A DNA stretch of 64,000 bases from Piper betle. Lineage: Eukaryota; Streptophyta; Magnoliopsida; Piperales; Piperaceae. Under the pieces are notes generated by a model that had not been told where the DNA came from, ran no database searches, and saw only the letters and a program-made list of their open reading frames with translations. The stretch lies in the NCBI GenBank assembly GCA_033002965.1, contig JAURVB010014834.1, forward strand, positions 37,585 through 101,584, given 5' to 3'. Both the position numbers and the translations under genes were made by a program. The stretch's first letter is position 1. Every line of letters starts with the position of its first letter. Shown piece by piece: positions 1-10,980 of the stretch.

Positions 1-1650
1 TTCTGCCGATCCTGAGCTGCCTTAAGCCTTTGCTGGATGAGTTGCACCTTTTCAGCTGCTTCTCTCACCATCTCTGGCCCGACTATAACCATCTCTGTAG
101 ACTCCAACCAGCATGATGGAGATCGACAAGGCCTACCGTATAAGGCTTCAAACGGTGCCATTCCTATACTGGCTTGGTAAGAGTTATTATAGGTGAATTC
201 AGCCAAGGCTAAGTGTTTCTCCCAATCTCCTCCCCAGTCGAGGATGCAAGCTCTCAACAAATCCTCCAAGGTTTGATTGGTCCTCTCACTTTGACCATCA
301 GTTTGGGGGTGATATGCTGTACTTAACTTGATTTGGGTCCCCATAGCTTTTTGGAAAACTTCCCAAAAATGTGACGTGAATAGGGGATCTCTGTCAGAGA
401 CTATCTCCTTCGGAATTCCATGCAGCCTGACAATGTTATTTATGTACAGTTCTGCTAAGTATTCCGCAGTCCTTGTTGATTTTGTGGGGATAAAATGAGC
501 TGCCTTAGTCAAACGGTCCACAACTACCCATATAGAGTCATGTCTCTTCAAAGTCCTTGGGAGTTTAGTAATAAAATCACATGTGACATGCTCCCATTTC
601 CAGGTAGGTATCTCTAAAGGTTGTAATAATCCACCGGGTAGTTGATGTTGGGCTTTGATCAATTGGCACGTCTGACACTTGGAAACAAAATCCACCACAT
701 CCCTCTTCATTCCAACCCACCAGTAGGTTCGTTTCAAGTCCTGGTACATCTTTGTAACACCAGGGTGTATCGAGAACCTTGAACGATGAGCTTCTTCCAG
801 AATATCTCGTTTTAATGCATCATTGTTGGGTACACACAATCTCCCTCTAAATCTGATTACACTGTTGGAATCTGCTACAATGTTGGGAGTTTTGTCCAAC
901 ATTTCGTTCAGCTTCTCATCTTCCATTTGTGTTAGCTTAACTCGGTCCACCAATTCATTGGAGATAACCAGGTTCGCCAGTATTCCTGTCATTCGTTCCA
1001 CCGGGTTAATAGCTACCACCTCAGCTGACATAGCCCAAAGTCTAGCTAGTTGTTGACCCTTGTCCATCTTGCCCTTCCGACTCAACGCGTCGGCCACAAC
1101 GTTCGCTTTTCCCGGGTGGTATAAAATTTGGAAATCATAGTCCTTCAAGTATTCTATCCACCGCCTCTGTCGAAGGTTAAGGTCATTCTGGGTGAAGATA
1201 TACTTCAAACTTTGGTGGTCGGTGAAAACCTCGAACTGAGCTCCGTACAAATAATGTCTCCAAATTTTTAGAGCAAACACAACTGCTGCCAGTTCCAAGT
1301 CATGGGTTGCATAATTTTGCTCGTGAATCTTCAATTGGCGAGAGGCGTAAGCCACCACCTTACCATCTTGCATAAGGACACATCCTAACCCCACTAGAGA
1401 TGCATCACTGAAGACCACGAATCCTTCATTGCCATTCGGTATAGTCAAAACTGGTGCAGTAGTTAAACTCTTCTTCAAAGATTGGAAACTCTCCTCACAC
1501 TTGTTACTCCATACATAGGGTTTCCCTTGTATATCCAAGGATAGGTTAGTCACTCCAGGTACTAGGTCAATGGCAAACTCCACTGCCCACTTAGGAGGCA
1601 ACCCTGGAAGTTCGTCTGGGAATACACATATTCCCGGACTGAATCCTCCC
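1..1650 (-). pseudogene. Ty3/gypsy pol remnant: RNase H + integrase, RT core missing
   Basis: One uninterrupted minus-strand frame runs from about 1650 off the left edge. It opens with the usual start of gypsy RT (PDELPGLPP, then EFAIDLVPG near 1560). It then jumps directly to the RT/RNase H connection (VWSNKCEESFQSLK), so the RT palm, including its YxDD box, is absent. RNase H follows with its acidic residues in context (FSDASLVGLGC, THDLELAAV, FTDHQSLKYI). The chromodomain-less integrase comes next: an HHCC finger (HRSRFSIHPG ... CQTCQ, near 690-800) and a DDE core (VVVDRLTKAAHF, SDRDPLFTSHFW, PQTDGQSERTNQTLEDLLRA). It ends in the C-terminal region at the window edge. The absence of stops over 1.6 kb suggests a fairly young copy. 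Family assignment is secure; the element could not replicate alone because RT is deleted. Confidence 0.93.
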
Positions 1651-1651
1651 C

Positions 1652-2080
1652 CTAAACCAAATTGGCAAACGCCAGTGCTTTCTTCTGGACAACTGACTCA
1701 GGAAAATATTGTCCATTGAAAGCTGTTACAAATTCCGCCCAAGGAATGGACGAAATCTCCCGTTGATGGAACACAGTCTTCTCCATGGACTTCCACCAAT
1801 AGGATGCTTCCTCCTGAAGCATGCATGTCGCCAACCTCACTTGATGGCGATGAGGCACAGAGAGAGCTCTAAATGCTTTTTCAGTAATGTCCAACCAGCT
1901 CTCCGCCTTCATTGGATCAGTCCCTCCAATGAATACCTCAGCTCCGTTCTTCCGGAATTTCTCTACAGTGTATCGATCACTGTCATCCCCAACTGGCAGT
2001 ACCACTTGTCGGACTACCGGTGGCACTGGGTTTGGAAGTTCCCCTCGCTCGCCCGGGTCAGCTATTCCTACCCGCTTCAA
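1652..2080 (-). pseudogene. Ty3/gypsy gag, C-terminally truncated
   Basis: A 142-codon frame has gypsy capsid-type features: FIGGTDPMKAESWLDITEKA, LATCMLQEEASYWW and FVTAFNGQYFPESV match the retrotransposon gag domain (nucleocapsid-associated polyprotein) that packages element RNA. It ends in a TAG at 1652 soon after the FNGQYFPES block. The normal C-terminal half, the CCHC knuckle and all of the protease are missing. The pol remnant starts immediately downstream in another frame, so one deletion removed gag-C, protease and part of RT, or several deletions did. The start chosen is the ATG at 2080, because a primer-binding site and LTR lie just upstream (2182-2195 and 2196-2349). Confidence 0.88.
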
Positions 2081-2181
2081 CCGACTAATTCCCTAATGAC
2101 ATACCCTATTGGAGAAAAATAAAATATTTGACTCTTCAACAAGGTACTTGAGTCATAAGATGTGAGCTTTTGGGAAACCGT

Positions 2182-2193
2182 GCTCTGATACCA
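2182..2193 (-). other. Primer-binding site (initiator Met tRNA)
   Basis: Read on the minus strand this is TGGTATCAGAGC, the standard plant LTR-retrotransposon site complementary to the 3' end of initiator Met tRNA. It lies two bases inside the LTR end (GTTACA at 2196-2201), and the gag leader follows. Variants of the same site occur in every unit of the neighbouring array (2493-2504, 2877-2888, 3187-3198). Confidence 0.85.
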
Positions 2194-2195
2194 CC

Positions 2196-3335
2196 TGTAA
2201 CGACCCGGCCCAAAGTGCAATGTAATGGGCTAAGTCATTTCTTTAAAATGGGTACCCAGAAAGTTAAAGATCTCTAGTCCATTCCCACTTATAAACAGGA
2301 TCTTCACCCAGTAGGTATTAGATGTGGGACTAAGTTGAGGGATCTCACAATCCACCCACCTTAGGAAATTTTGTCCCCAAAATGCCTATACTTGGCCCGT
2401 TGCTAGCCCCAGCCCACGACCTTTTTGGCCCGTGACCGGCAACCTAGCCAACGTCCTTAATCCAGCCCACCTTCTAACACGGAACCAGGTCGGCTTTGAT
2501 ACCATTTGTAACGACCCAGCCCAAAGTGCAACGTAATGGGCTAAGTCATTTCTTTAAAATGGGTACCCCGGAAGTTAAAGATCTATAGTTCATTCTCACT
2601 TATTAACATGATCTTCTCCCAGTAGGTATTAGATGTTGGACTAAGTTGAGGGATCTCACAATCCACCCACCTTAGGAAATTTCGTCCCTGAAATGCCTAT
2701 TCTTGGCCCGTTGCTAGCCCCAGCCCACGTCCCTTTTGGCCCGTGACCAACAGCCTAGCCAACGTTTCTAGTCTTGGCCCGTTGCTAACCCCAGCCCACG
2801 ACCTTTTCTGGCCCGTGACCAGCAGTCTAGCCAACGTCCCTAGTCCATCCCACCATCTAACACGGAACCAGGCCTGGCTCTGATACCATTTGTAATGACC
2901 CAGCCCAAAGTGCAACGTAATGGGCCAAGTCATTATCTTTAAAATGGGTACCCCGAAAGTTAAAGATGTATAGTCCATTCCCACTTATAAACAGGATCTT
3001 CTCCCAGTAGGTATTAGATGTGGGACTAAGTTGAGGGATCTCACAATCCACCCACCTTAGGAAATTTCGTCCCGAAATGCCTATTCTTGGCCCGTTGCTA
3101 GCCCAGCCCACGTCCTTTCTGGCCCGTGACCGGCAGCCTAGCCAACGTTTCTAATCCAACCCACCATCTAACACGGAACCAGGTCGGCTCTGATACCATT
3201 TGTAACGACCCGAGCCCAAAGTGCAACGTAATGGGCTAAGTCATTTCTTTAAAATGGGTACCCCGGAAGTTAAAGATCTATAGTCCATTCCCAGCTTATA
3301 ACACAGGATCTTCTCCCAGTAGGTATTAGATGTGA
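2196..3335 (-). mobile_element. Tandem TRIM-like array: four ~154-bp LTRs with three short internal domains
   Basis: Four near-identical direct repeats lie at 2196-2349, 2507-2660, 2891-3045 and 3201-~3335 (truncated). Each reads on the minus strand from TGTGAGATCCC to GGTCGTTACA, so it has TG...CA LTR ends. The three spacers are 157, 230 and 155 bp. Each carries an initiator-Met primer site next to one LTR and a polypurine tract (AAGGTGGGTGGAT) next to the other. This is the anatomy of a terminal-repeat retrotransposon in miniature (TRIM), concatenated by LTR-LTR recombination or repeated integration. The middle spacer is longer because a roughly 72-bp block (GGCCCGTTGCTA...) is duplicated inside it. 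No coding capacity is present. Confidence 0.87.
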
Positions 3336-4195
3336 CTACAGGATTCACAGCATTGCAGCGCATGTCTAGACTTGTGGTTTCAGTCTAAAGGCGACTGCCT
3401 GAGAGTGCTCGGCCTTGTACTCAAGGCAGGAGTAATATGAAGGTGCAGAGGGCGGTAAGGAATGAGACTTGATGCGAGAAGTGATAGAGAAATGGCCAAG
3501 GTATGAGAATGAGAAAGAAAGGGGGACGTTGTCGACCCGAGGGCGACGGCTCCCATATGTGCCCTGATGAGAGTTCTTGCGGAAGTGCTATGGTTTTCAT
3601 TCAGCAGGAGAGATTGCTTCCGTGCCAGATTGATATTAGTTATTTTCCGGGCGTGGTAACACTCGTTACCGACGGTTCTTCTAAATATATCTATGAGTGT
3701 ACTCGCCATGTATGGATGAAGTTCATTTCAGGGTGTTTCCCACTAGTTGTGGAAAGCATGCTGGTGTAATTTACTTTAGCAAATGTTTTCGTTGGAGTAT
3801 TTTATTATATTTTTCTTGAGTCAATGGAGTTATTTATCATTTTTGTATATAGTTATTTTGGGACTAGTGGTACTTATTGCTAACGCTTTTCTTTAGATAT
3901 GTGTACATATAAGTGCAGAGCACGTATTGCAGCTAACAGGAGCATGGGGACGATGATGGCTTTTTACACTCTTAGGTAGCATGTTCTATTGCATTTTGGC
4001 TCATCATTGTTGTCTGATTTATTGCATTGCTCTCTCTTCTAGTTTATATTTGGACATGAGTATTTGATATTGATTTATGGTATTGGACTTGCATATTGTC
4101 ATGGATTTATTGCACGAAATATGACTTATGTATGGTTTAATGGTTTATGGTTATTATAATTATGGATTTTGTGGCTATTAAATATTTGACATTGT
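3336..4195. other. No gene recognised; low-complexity intergenic DNA
   Basis: The truncated fourth TRIM LTR ends near 3335 and is followed by unrelated sequence. Short overlapping frames on both strands at 3380-3770 show no family motif. From 3770 the DNA becomes AT-rich. I see no RNA gene or further LTR border here. Confidence 0.5.
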
Positions 4196-5508
4196 GTACC
4201 ATCCATGGTTGCACGAATCGGAATCGGAATCGGAATCGGTTTTCCCGTGAATCGGAATCGGAATCGGAATCGGAATCAGTCTGAATCGGCCAGGAATCGG
4301 TTCAGTTGAATCGGTTCAAATCGGTCATATACAAAAATTTGCCAACTCAGTACAGAAATACCTGAAATACATAATTATATAATTTCTCAACATAAATACA
4401 CAAATTCAAGTATTTATACAACAATCACAAAGGTATGTAATTATGACAATACAACGGTCAATTACAGTTCCTAAAAAACCCTAGCATATCAACACTAGCA
4501 CATCAAAAAATTCATCATCAATCAAACCACTACCAAGCAAATTTTCAAGACTTCCAAGCTATATTAGCACATCACAATTTGCACATCACGATTTGCACAT
4601 AGCACATACTCGCACATCATAATTTACCGCACACACAAAATTTCAATTTAGACATCACAATTTCCACTTCATATTAATCAAAATTTCAATTTAGACATCA
4701 CAATTTCCACTTCATATTAATCAATTAGAACATCATAGATAACAATTTGCACATCGCAATATTCAATTTCAATAAAAATCTAACTTTACCCAAATTTTCG
4801 GTCGGAGTCGCGGCGGAGGGCGGAGCTAGTGGTCGGAATCGGGCGGCGGTGGCGTGGCCGGATGGAGCTGAGGTCGGACGGCGGTGGCGTGGTCGGAAGG
4901 TCGGGCGGAGCGTCGGACGGCGGAATCGCGGCGGAAGCGCGGCGGAACGTCGGACGGCGGAAGGTTAATAACTGTCGGGCGGAGCGTCGGACGGCGGTGG
5001 GGTGGTCGGACGGTCGGGCGGAGGGTCGGACGGCAGAATCGCGGCGGAATCGCGGCGCTTGCGTCGGCCGGCGGAAGCCGACTTCGGGCGGCGGTCGCAG
5101 CGTCTGCGGCGGAATCGCGGCGGAGGCGGAGCTGAGGTCGGAGTCGGGCGGCGGTGGCGTGGTCGGACGGAGGACGGCGGAGGCGACGGCGAGGCGAGCG
5201 GCAGCGCGAATCGGGAGGAGGGTATGATTTAGGTTTTTAAATCAAATTACCATTTTACCCATGCTTAATTAATTTAATAAAAATTATACCTAGGGTATTT
5301 TGGTAATTTCTTAAAAAACCGATTCTGATTTAAATCGGCCGATTCCGATTCCGAGTTAAATCGGTCGGAATCGGCCGAAACGGGCCGATTCACGACCCAA
5401 TTCGGGGCCGACCGAGTCGGCCCCAAAATCGGATCGGCGCGACGCCGATCCGATTTAAATCGGCCGATTTCGCACGAATCGGCCGATTCGTGCATCCCTG
5501 GTACCATC
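4196..5508. mobile_element. Non-autonomous hAT element (4204-5500) with 8-bp target duplication
   Basis: The element is bounded by a perfect 8-bp direct repeat GTACCATC (4196-4203 and 5501-5508). The ends are inverted repeats: CATGGTTGCACGAATCGG on the left and CAGGGATGCACGAATCGG as reverse complement of the right, 16 of 18 identical. An 8-bp duplication and CAGGGATG-type ends are characteristic of the hAT superfamily. About a dozen AATCGG hexamers sit just inside the left end (4216-4325). A mirrored set (CCGATT) sits inside the right end (5318-5490), including a 22-bp perfect palindrome at 5472-5493. The middle (4800-5225) is a GC-rich imperfect repeat of GGCGG/TCGGA motifs whose long frames are low complexity. 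No transposase is present. Confidence 0.87.
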
Positions 5509-6739
5509 AAGGCATGCATTTTATACTAGTTGATCACATATCATAAAGTAAAATATTGCTTTGTGCACTAATAGCTGTCTTTCTTCAAAGACGTCAAGAG
5601 TGTTGTTTATTCGTTGTAATTGTCTTACATGCGTAATTAATTCATAATGTAACTCCCTCTAATAACAAGATTCTAATTCTGTTCCTTCTGAGCGAACTGA
5701 ATTCAAAGTACTGCATGTGGCACCCACACGCGAGTGCATCCAACAGTACTCACATGCTCAGTTCTGCAACCCCTTGTCACACGTCTATTAATGCGCTACA
5801 AGTGGAGGCAGAGTGCCAGCCACGCGCTTGGTCCAGCCCCTCATGCGGTACACATGCCAACTGCCAAGCATGAGGCAACGCTACAACCTAGACATCTGCT
5901 TCTGGCTAAGCTTCACTTCGACCCCACGTCATCCCCGCATGTTGTCAACTAGACTGTTACCCAATGTTCACATCGACATGCCATCCACCGAAATTTGCCA
6001 GAACTCCCAGCCTCCTGGCATACCTTCAGTTCCGGTACGCTGCTTTTCTCGGTGCATCTCCCCAAGTTATACTATGTTTTCATGCAGATCACCCTTATAC
6101 TACACCCGAAGGCATTCATTTTGAATTGGATGCACAGAGTCCACCTGCCACATCCAAGCGGCCTAATTTATGGCCCAAACTTTGTTGGGTACACCTCCAC
6201 ACAAAACCACAACCTTATTATGACACCCATTCGCGTGTACTCTATACCTGTATGCCACGTATGGTGTGCCACCTTCTCTAGTGATCCCACAAACTGTGCA
6301 ACACTTACTCCGGAAAGGGGATGCCTCCAAACCCCCTCTTGGTGTCAACAAATATAGACGACGAGCCAACAGAATGCCCAGCCTTCTCAAGGAAATATTG
6401 GCGTTTCACTTTCGTACAAAAATTTGTCACTTAACCATGTTTATGTAGATACATGTATAGCTAATGATGGTTTTCACTGTGGTCGGGCCGGCGACACTTA
6501 TAACGACCGTGGTCATTCTAGCCAACACGTTGATTTTCCATCAAAGTGACAAGGTGTTCCACTGCATCATGGGTGTCCTGCTACTCATGATCCAGGGGAC
6601 GATCCTGGCTATCATAGAGTGAAAATTTTTCGTGATGGTAATCGCTTCTACAAGGACACTTCTGATGTGAATTTTGACCTGCACACTTTCTTCAGCATTG
6701 ACTTAACATGGATGACTTTGGCATGTATTGATCAAAGTC
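5509..6739. other. No recognised gene; several overlapping open frames
   Basis: Plus-strand frames of about 70-120 codons overlap between 5734 and 6448, with His/Pro/Cys-rich translations that match no family I know. The overlap of three frames suggests an AT-balanced, stop-poor spacer or an old element rather than a gene. From 6450 to 6720 there is a further stop-poor stretch without motifs. Confidence 0.4.
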
Positions 6740-7172
6740 ATTAGAAGTAGGGTTACTAATTGAACAAGTCGATTTGTAAACATTTAATATTTGGTTTGGT
6801 TCGACTCGATTTGAAATTCGACTTTTAAATGTTCAAGCTCAAATTCTACTCAAACTCAAATCTTATGAGTCGAGTTTAATCAAGGTAATATTCGACTCAA
6901 CTCGATTTGATTATAATTCGAAATCGACTCGTAGCTTGACTCGAACTCAACCCAATAATATAATATAATGATATACATAACACTATTTGCCTACTCGAAA
7001 TATATTTAATATTATAAATAAATATTATTATTGACCACATACTAAATATTGATGGTGGTGGGGGCGTTTTATTTTTATTTTTTATTTTTTTATCAAATCT
7101 AAGTCGTCTTTATAATCGAACGAACTAGATTAAAGTTTGAGATAGAAACATTATCTACCATTGGCTAAGATA

Positions 7173-7228
<56 letters not shown>

Positions 7229-7538
7229 GTTTAATTGTAACTAGTTATATTTATTTATATACAATAAATAACAATGTAGCAGGATAGCTCAATTGGGAGA
7301 ATGTCAACTTGAAGACCTAAAGGTCACGTATTCAATCCACGCGCTGGTGAGTTACTTTCGACTTTATATTCTAGCTTGTTTTGAGCTCGTTAAAATTAAA
7401 CAATGTAAGTGTATTCAAGCTCGAGTCAAGCTCTAACAACATAAAAAATATTCGAGTCAATTTTAAGCATCTATATTTAAAACTTTGAACAAATGCTGAG
7501 CTCGGCTCGCTCGCTTGTTTAGTGGCCCTAATTAGGAG
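6740..7538 (+). mobile_element. hAT MITE family copy 1 with tRNA-like segment (element 6748-7530)
   Basis: The left end is TAGGGTTACTAATTGAACAA and the reverse complement of the right end is TAGGGCCACTAAACAAGCGA. The flanking 8-mers ATTAGAAG (6740-6747) and ATTAGGAG (7531-7538) match at 7 of 8 positions, as expected for an old hAT insertion. The subterminal DNA is built from TCGAGCTCGA-like strings on both sides. The middle holds a (TA)n run (7175-7223) and a tRNA-like segment on the plus strand (about 7276-7345). That segment has an A-box-like TAGCTCAATTGG, a GAA in the anticodon-loop position and a B-box-like GTATTCAATCC. Confidence 0.85.
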
Positions 7539-8458
7539 CCACGTTCTAAGTTCAATATACACAGGTTACACGGTTCTCATAAAACTATTCTGAATTACTT
7601 AATAGCAATTGAGCACTACTTTATGAGTGGCAAGGTGCCTATTCGTGATCGAGTTAACATGAGAGTCACTAAGCTGAAGTGATTTGTCTTAGTTTAGTGA
7701 CGTGCTTTCATTAATTGAAGCTTACATATGGGTGAACCACTCAGTGAGGATTGGAATGAGATGAAGAGGGAGATGAAGAATGCCTTCTTACCTTATGAAT
7801 ATAAGCAACAGATACATAACAATTAACTTAGACGAAAACAAAAGAGTTAGACTATCATTAGAAGCATTTTATAATTTTTTACTCCATAATGAAGTTTCTG
7901 ATTCACCGGAGAAGTTCAAGTTCGAACGGCATAAAAAATATTCGAGTCAATTTCAAGCTCGAGTCAAGCTCAAATAATATAAAAAATATTCGAGTCAATT
8001 TTGAGTATATATATTCAAAACTTTGAGCAAAAGCTGGGCTCAGCTTGCTCGCTTGTTTAGTAGCCCTAATTAGGAGCCACGTTATAAGTTCAAGACACAC
8101 ATGTTACATGGTTCTCATAAACTTTTCTGAATTACTTAATAGCAATTGAGCACTCCTTTATGAGTGGCAAGGTGCCTATTCGTGATCGAGTTAACATGAG
8201 AGTCACTAAGCTGAAGGGATTTGTCTTAGTTTAGTGACGTGCTTTCATTAATTGAAGCTTACATATGGGTGAACCACTCAATGAGGATTGGAATGAGATG
8301 AAGAGGGAGATGAAGAATGCCTTCTTACCTTATGAATATAAGCAACAGATACATAACAATTAACTTGGACGAAAACAATAGAGTTAGACTATCACTAGAA
8401 GCATTTTATAATTTTTTACTCCATAATGAAGTTTCTTATTCACTGGAGAAGTTGGCTA
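7400..8458 (+). repeat. Direct tandem duplication, period about 538 bp
   Basis: The right end of MITE copy 1 plus roughly 380 bp of flank (7400-7915) is repeated at about 7940-8458 with a few percent divergence and small indels. Both copies include AGTRGCCCTAATTAGGAGCC, GCATTTTATAATTTTTTACT and a short coding-like stretch. That stretch translates as WNEMKREMKNAFLPYEY, which resembles the WDEMK..L..RF.P..Y block of gypsy gag. The duplication therefore happened after the MITE inserted. The gag resemblance is brief and uncertain. Confidence 0.8.
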
Positions 8459-9799
8459 CATGATATATTCTAGGATTACGATATGAGTTGTAGGACAAAA
8501 AGAAGCATCAAGAAAATCAAAATGCCAATATATACTCATCTTCCCCAATGGATTTGAGAAGATATATATTTTATACAAATCTGAACATGAGCTAGTCCAA
8601 CAAAGGTGGCCGGGTAGTTTAAGTTCAACATTGAGTGGAAGATGGATAGCTTAGGCAGTGATGGAAGATAATGTCAAGTGGATTGGTGGTGATGGTAGAC
8701 GAGTGCAAATGAAAAGGACTTATTTTTTGTTGTCTTTTTCTAACACCACAATTCAGGTTGAACCAACCCAAATTGAAGTAATTACAAGTGGAAAACAAAT
8801 CTTGATCATTTAATATAAAACTTAACCATTCAGAGTTGGAAGGCTTGAGCAGGGACAACTAATGCACAAGGCTCTATCAGTGGGCTCATCTGGAAGTGTT
8901 CCTATATGAATCACAATAACAGAAGAAACTAAACCCAAATAAAATCCGATAAAGTCTCCTTATTAACTATGACAGTGGGAGAGGACTCCTATAGAACAGC
9001 ATATAATAAGTATCAAATAATAACATAAATAAAATATGCAAATCACATAAACTGGGTAAGAGGGTACATGGCCACGACCATCAAACCATTGCAAGCAAGT
9101 AATTAGGTGGAAAGGCTATGGTCATATAACCGAACACCTTCTACCCAATTACATATAAATCACACACACAATACATTTCGTTAGTGAGTGTGGGTTATGG
9201 TCATTTAAGCCACCATCACACACTTTGCCTCGCTACTCCTCCCATGGGCTTCTCCTGTAATCTATTATGTATGCTCCTCCACCTTGGCTTCAAGCTTTTC
9301 ATTTACTCACACATATAGCATGGTGCATGTGTACTTGATTAATTTTCATTAGTTTCACGACGTCATTGGGGTTTGGAGTGTACCTGCATTCCTGGTTAGG
9401 TCAGTATACCCTAGCGTATACTGTCTAACAAATAGTCTAGAAAAACACAAAACGGGGTAATTAAAACACCACATCTATGTCAAATGCAAGGTTTGTTCAT
9501 GCATTCCACACATTCATCATACAGGAGCATGCATCTATCCGCATCGCTAAACTACTCGAAGAGGGGCTTGCCATAATAGGATGAAGAGCTCTTCTCAGGT
9601 TCGTTAGGATTCTTTTCTACTCGATTTTCTAGTTAGCTTATATGATTTGATTTATATCATAAGAATATAATTAGTGGTGTTTTATTGGATCCCATTATTT
9701 ATGGGTCATCTAATCGATCTTTCGGATTAATAAAACCTCAAAAATAGATCACCCGCTCGAACCGAAGCGGGTGTTACTTTAAAATATAGTTAATGCAAA
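8459..9799. other. No gene recognised
   Basis: AT-rich spacer with only short, motif-free frames. I saw no clear LTR border or tandem array. A short inverted repeat (CCCGCTCGAACCGAAGCGGG, 9751-9770) could form a hairpin of no known role. Confidence 0.45.
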
Positions 9800-10936
9800 T
9801 GTAACGTTCCAGAACATGAATTTAAATTACAGCAAATAAGTCTCGCAACATATAATATAAATCATAACAATAAATCATGTTCTCTAAAATATAAAATAAT
9901 CTGTCCCACAGTCTCAGACTGTTTCCCATAGCCACATTTATAACACAAGAGAATAATAAGGAAGTCCAATTTTTATTATCGATTCACCATACCTAGGTTG
10001 GTAAAAGAACCACCAACCACATTTCTATTCTTCAGTCCAATGCTGCTCACCTGCGAAGGCGATTCCGCGTTAGTGATAAAACCACTAAGCTGCATAATTA
10101 AATGAAACAAGTCAATATAATCCCTATTATCATTTCACTCATTTTTATTATTATTATTACACAAGTCTTTAGTAATTATCTCTCAGGTCATACTGAGATT
10201 AGTAATTTGTCTCTCAGGTCATTTTGAGATTAGTAAAAGTCGTCTCCCAGCTCATTCTGAGATTAGAAATCGTTTCCTAGCTCATTATGAGATTAGGTGG
10301 TCTCCCAATTCATTTTGAGATTAGTCATGGTCTCTCAGTTCATTCTGAGATTAGAAATTGTCTCCTAGCTCATTCTGAGATTAGGTGGTCTCCCAATTCA
10401 TTTTGAGATTAGTCATGGTCTCCCAGTTCATTCTGAGATTAGAAATTGTCTCCCAGCTCATTCTGAGATTAGGTGGTCTCCCAATTCATTTTGAGATTAG
10501 TCATGGTCTCCCAGTTCATTCTAAGATTAGAAATTGTCTCCCAGCTCATTCTGAGATTAGGTGGTCTCCTAATTTCATTTTGAGATTAGTCATGGTCATC
10601 CAGTTCATTCTAAGATTAGAAATTGTCTCCCAACTCATTCTGAGATTAGGTGGTCTCCCAATTCATTTTGAGATTAATCATGGTCTCCCAGTTCATTGTG
10701 AGATTATAAATTATCTCCCAGCTCATTCTAAGATTAGTGCCGACAAGGCTACCGGTTTGGAAAAATACAACATTTTATATAATTATACTAGTTTGGGAAA
10801 ATATAACATTTTAAATAATTATACGAACCTGGATATTTCGAGCTCACAGCTATGACCAATGATCCTAATCAGAACGAGAATATAAAATTATACATAAGTA
10901 TAATTTTATTCGAGTAGAAATACATGCAACTAAATG

Positions 10937-10980
<44 letters not shown>

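Noticed and set aside
4747..5232. Arg/Gly-rich frames on the plus strand
   Set aside because: Overlapping frames in a GC-rich imperfect repeat inside a hAT element; low complexity and no homology.
7276..7345. tRNA gene (A and B boxes, GAA in the anticodon position)
   Set aside because: Stems are incomplete, the acceptor stem does not pair, and the same segment recurs in every copy of a MITE family; it is a tRNA-like relic.
10385..10855. 156-residue repetitive protein
   Set aside because: Translation of the minisatellite; the unit length keeps the frame open.
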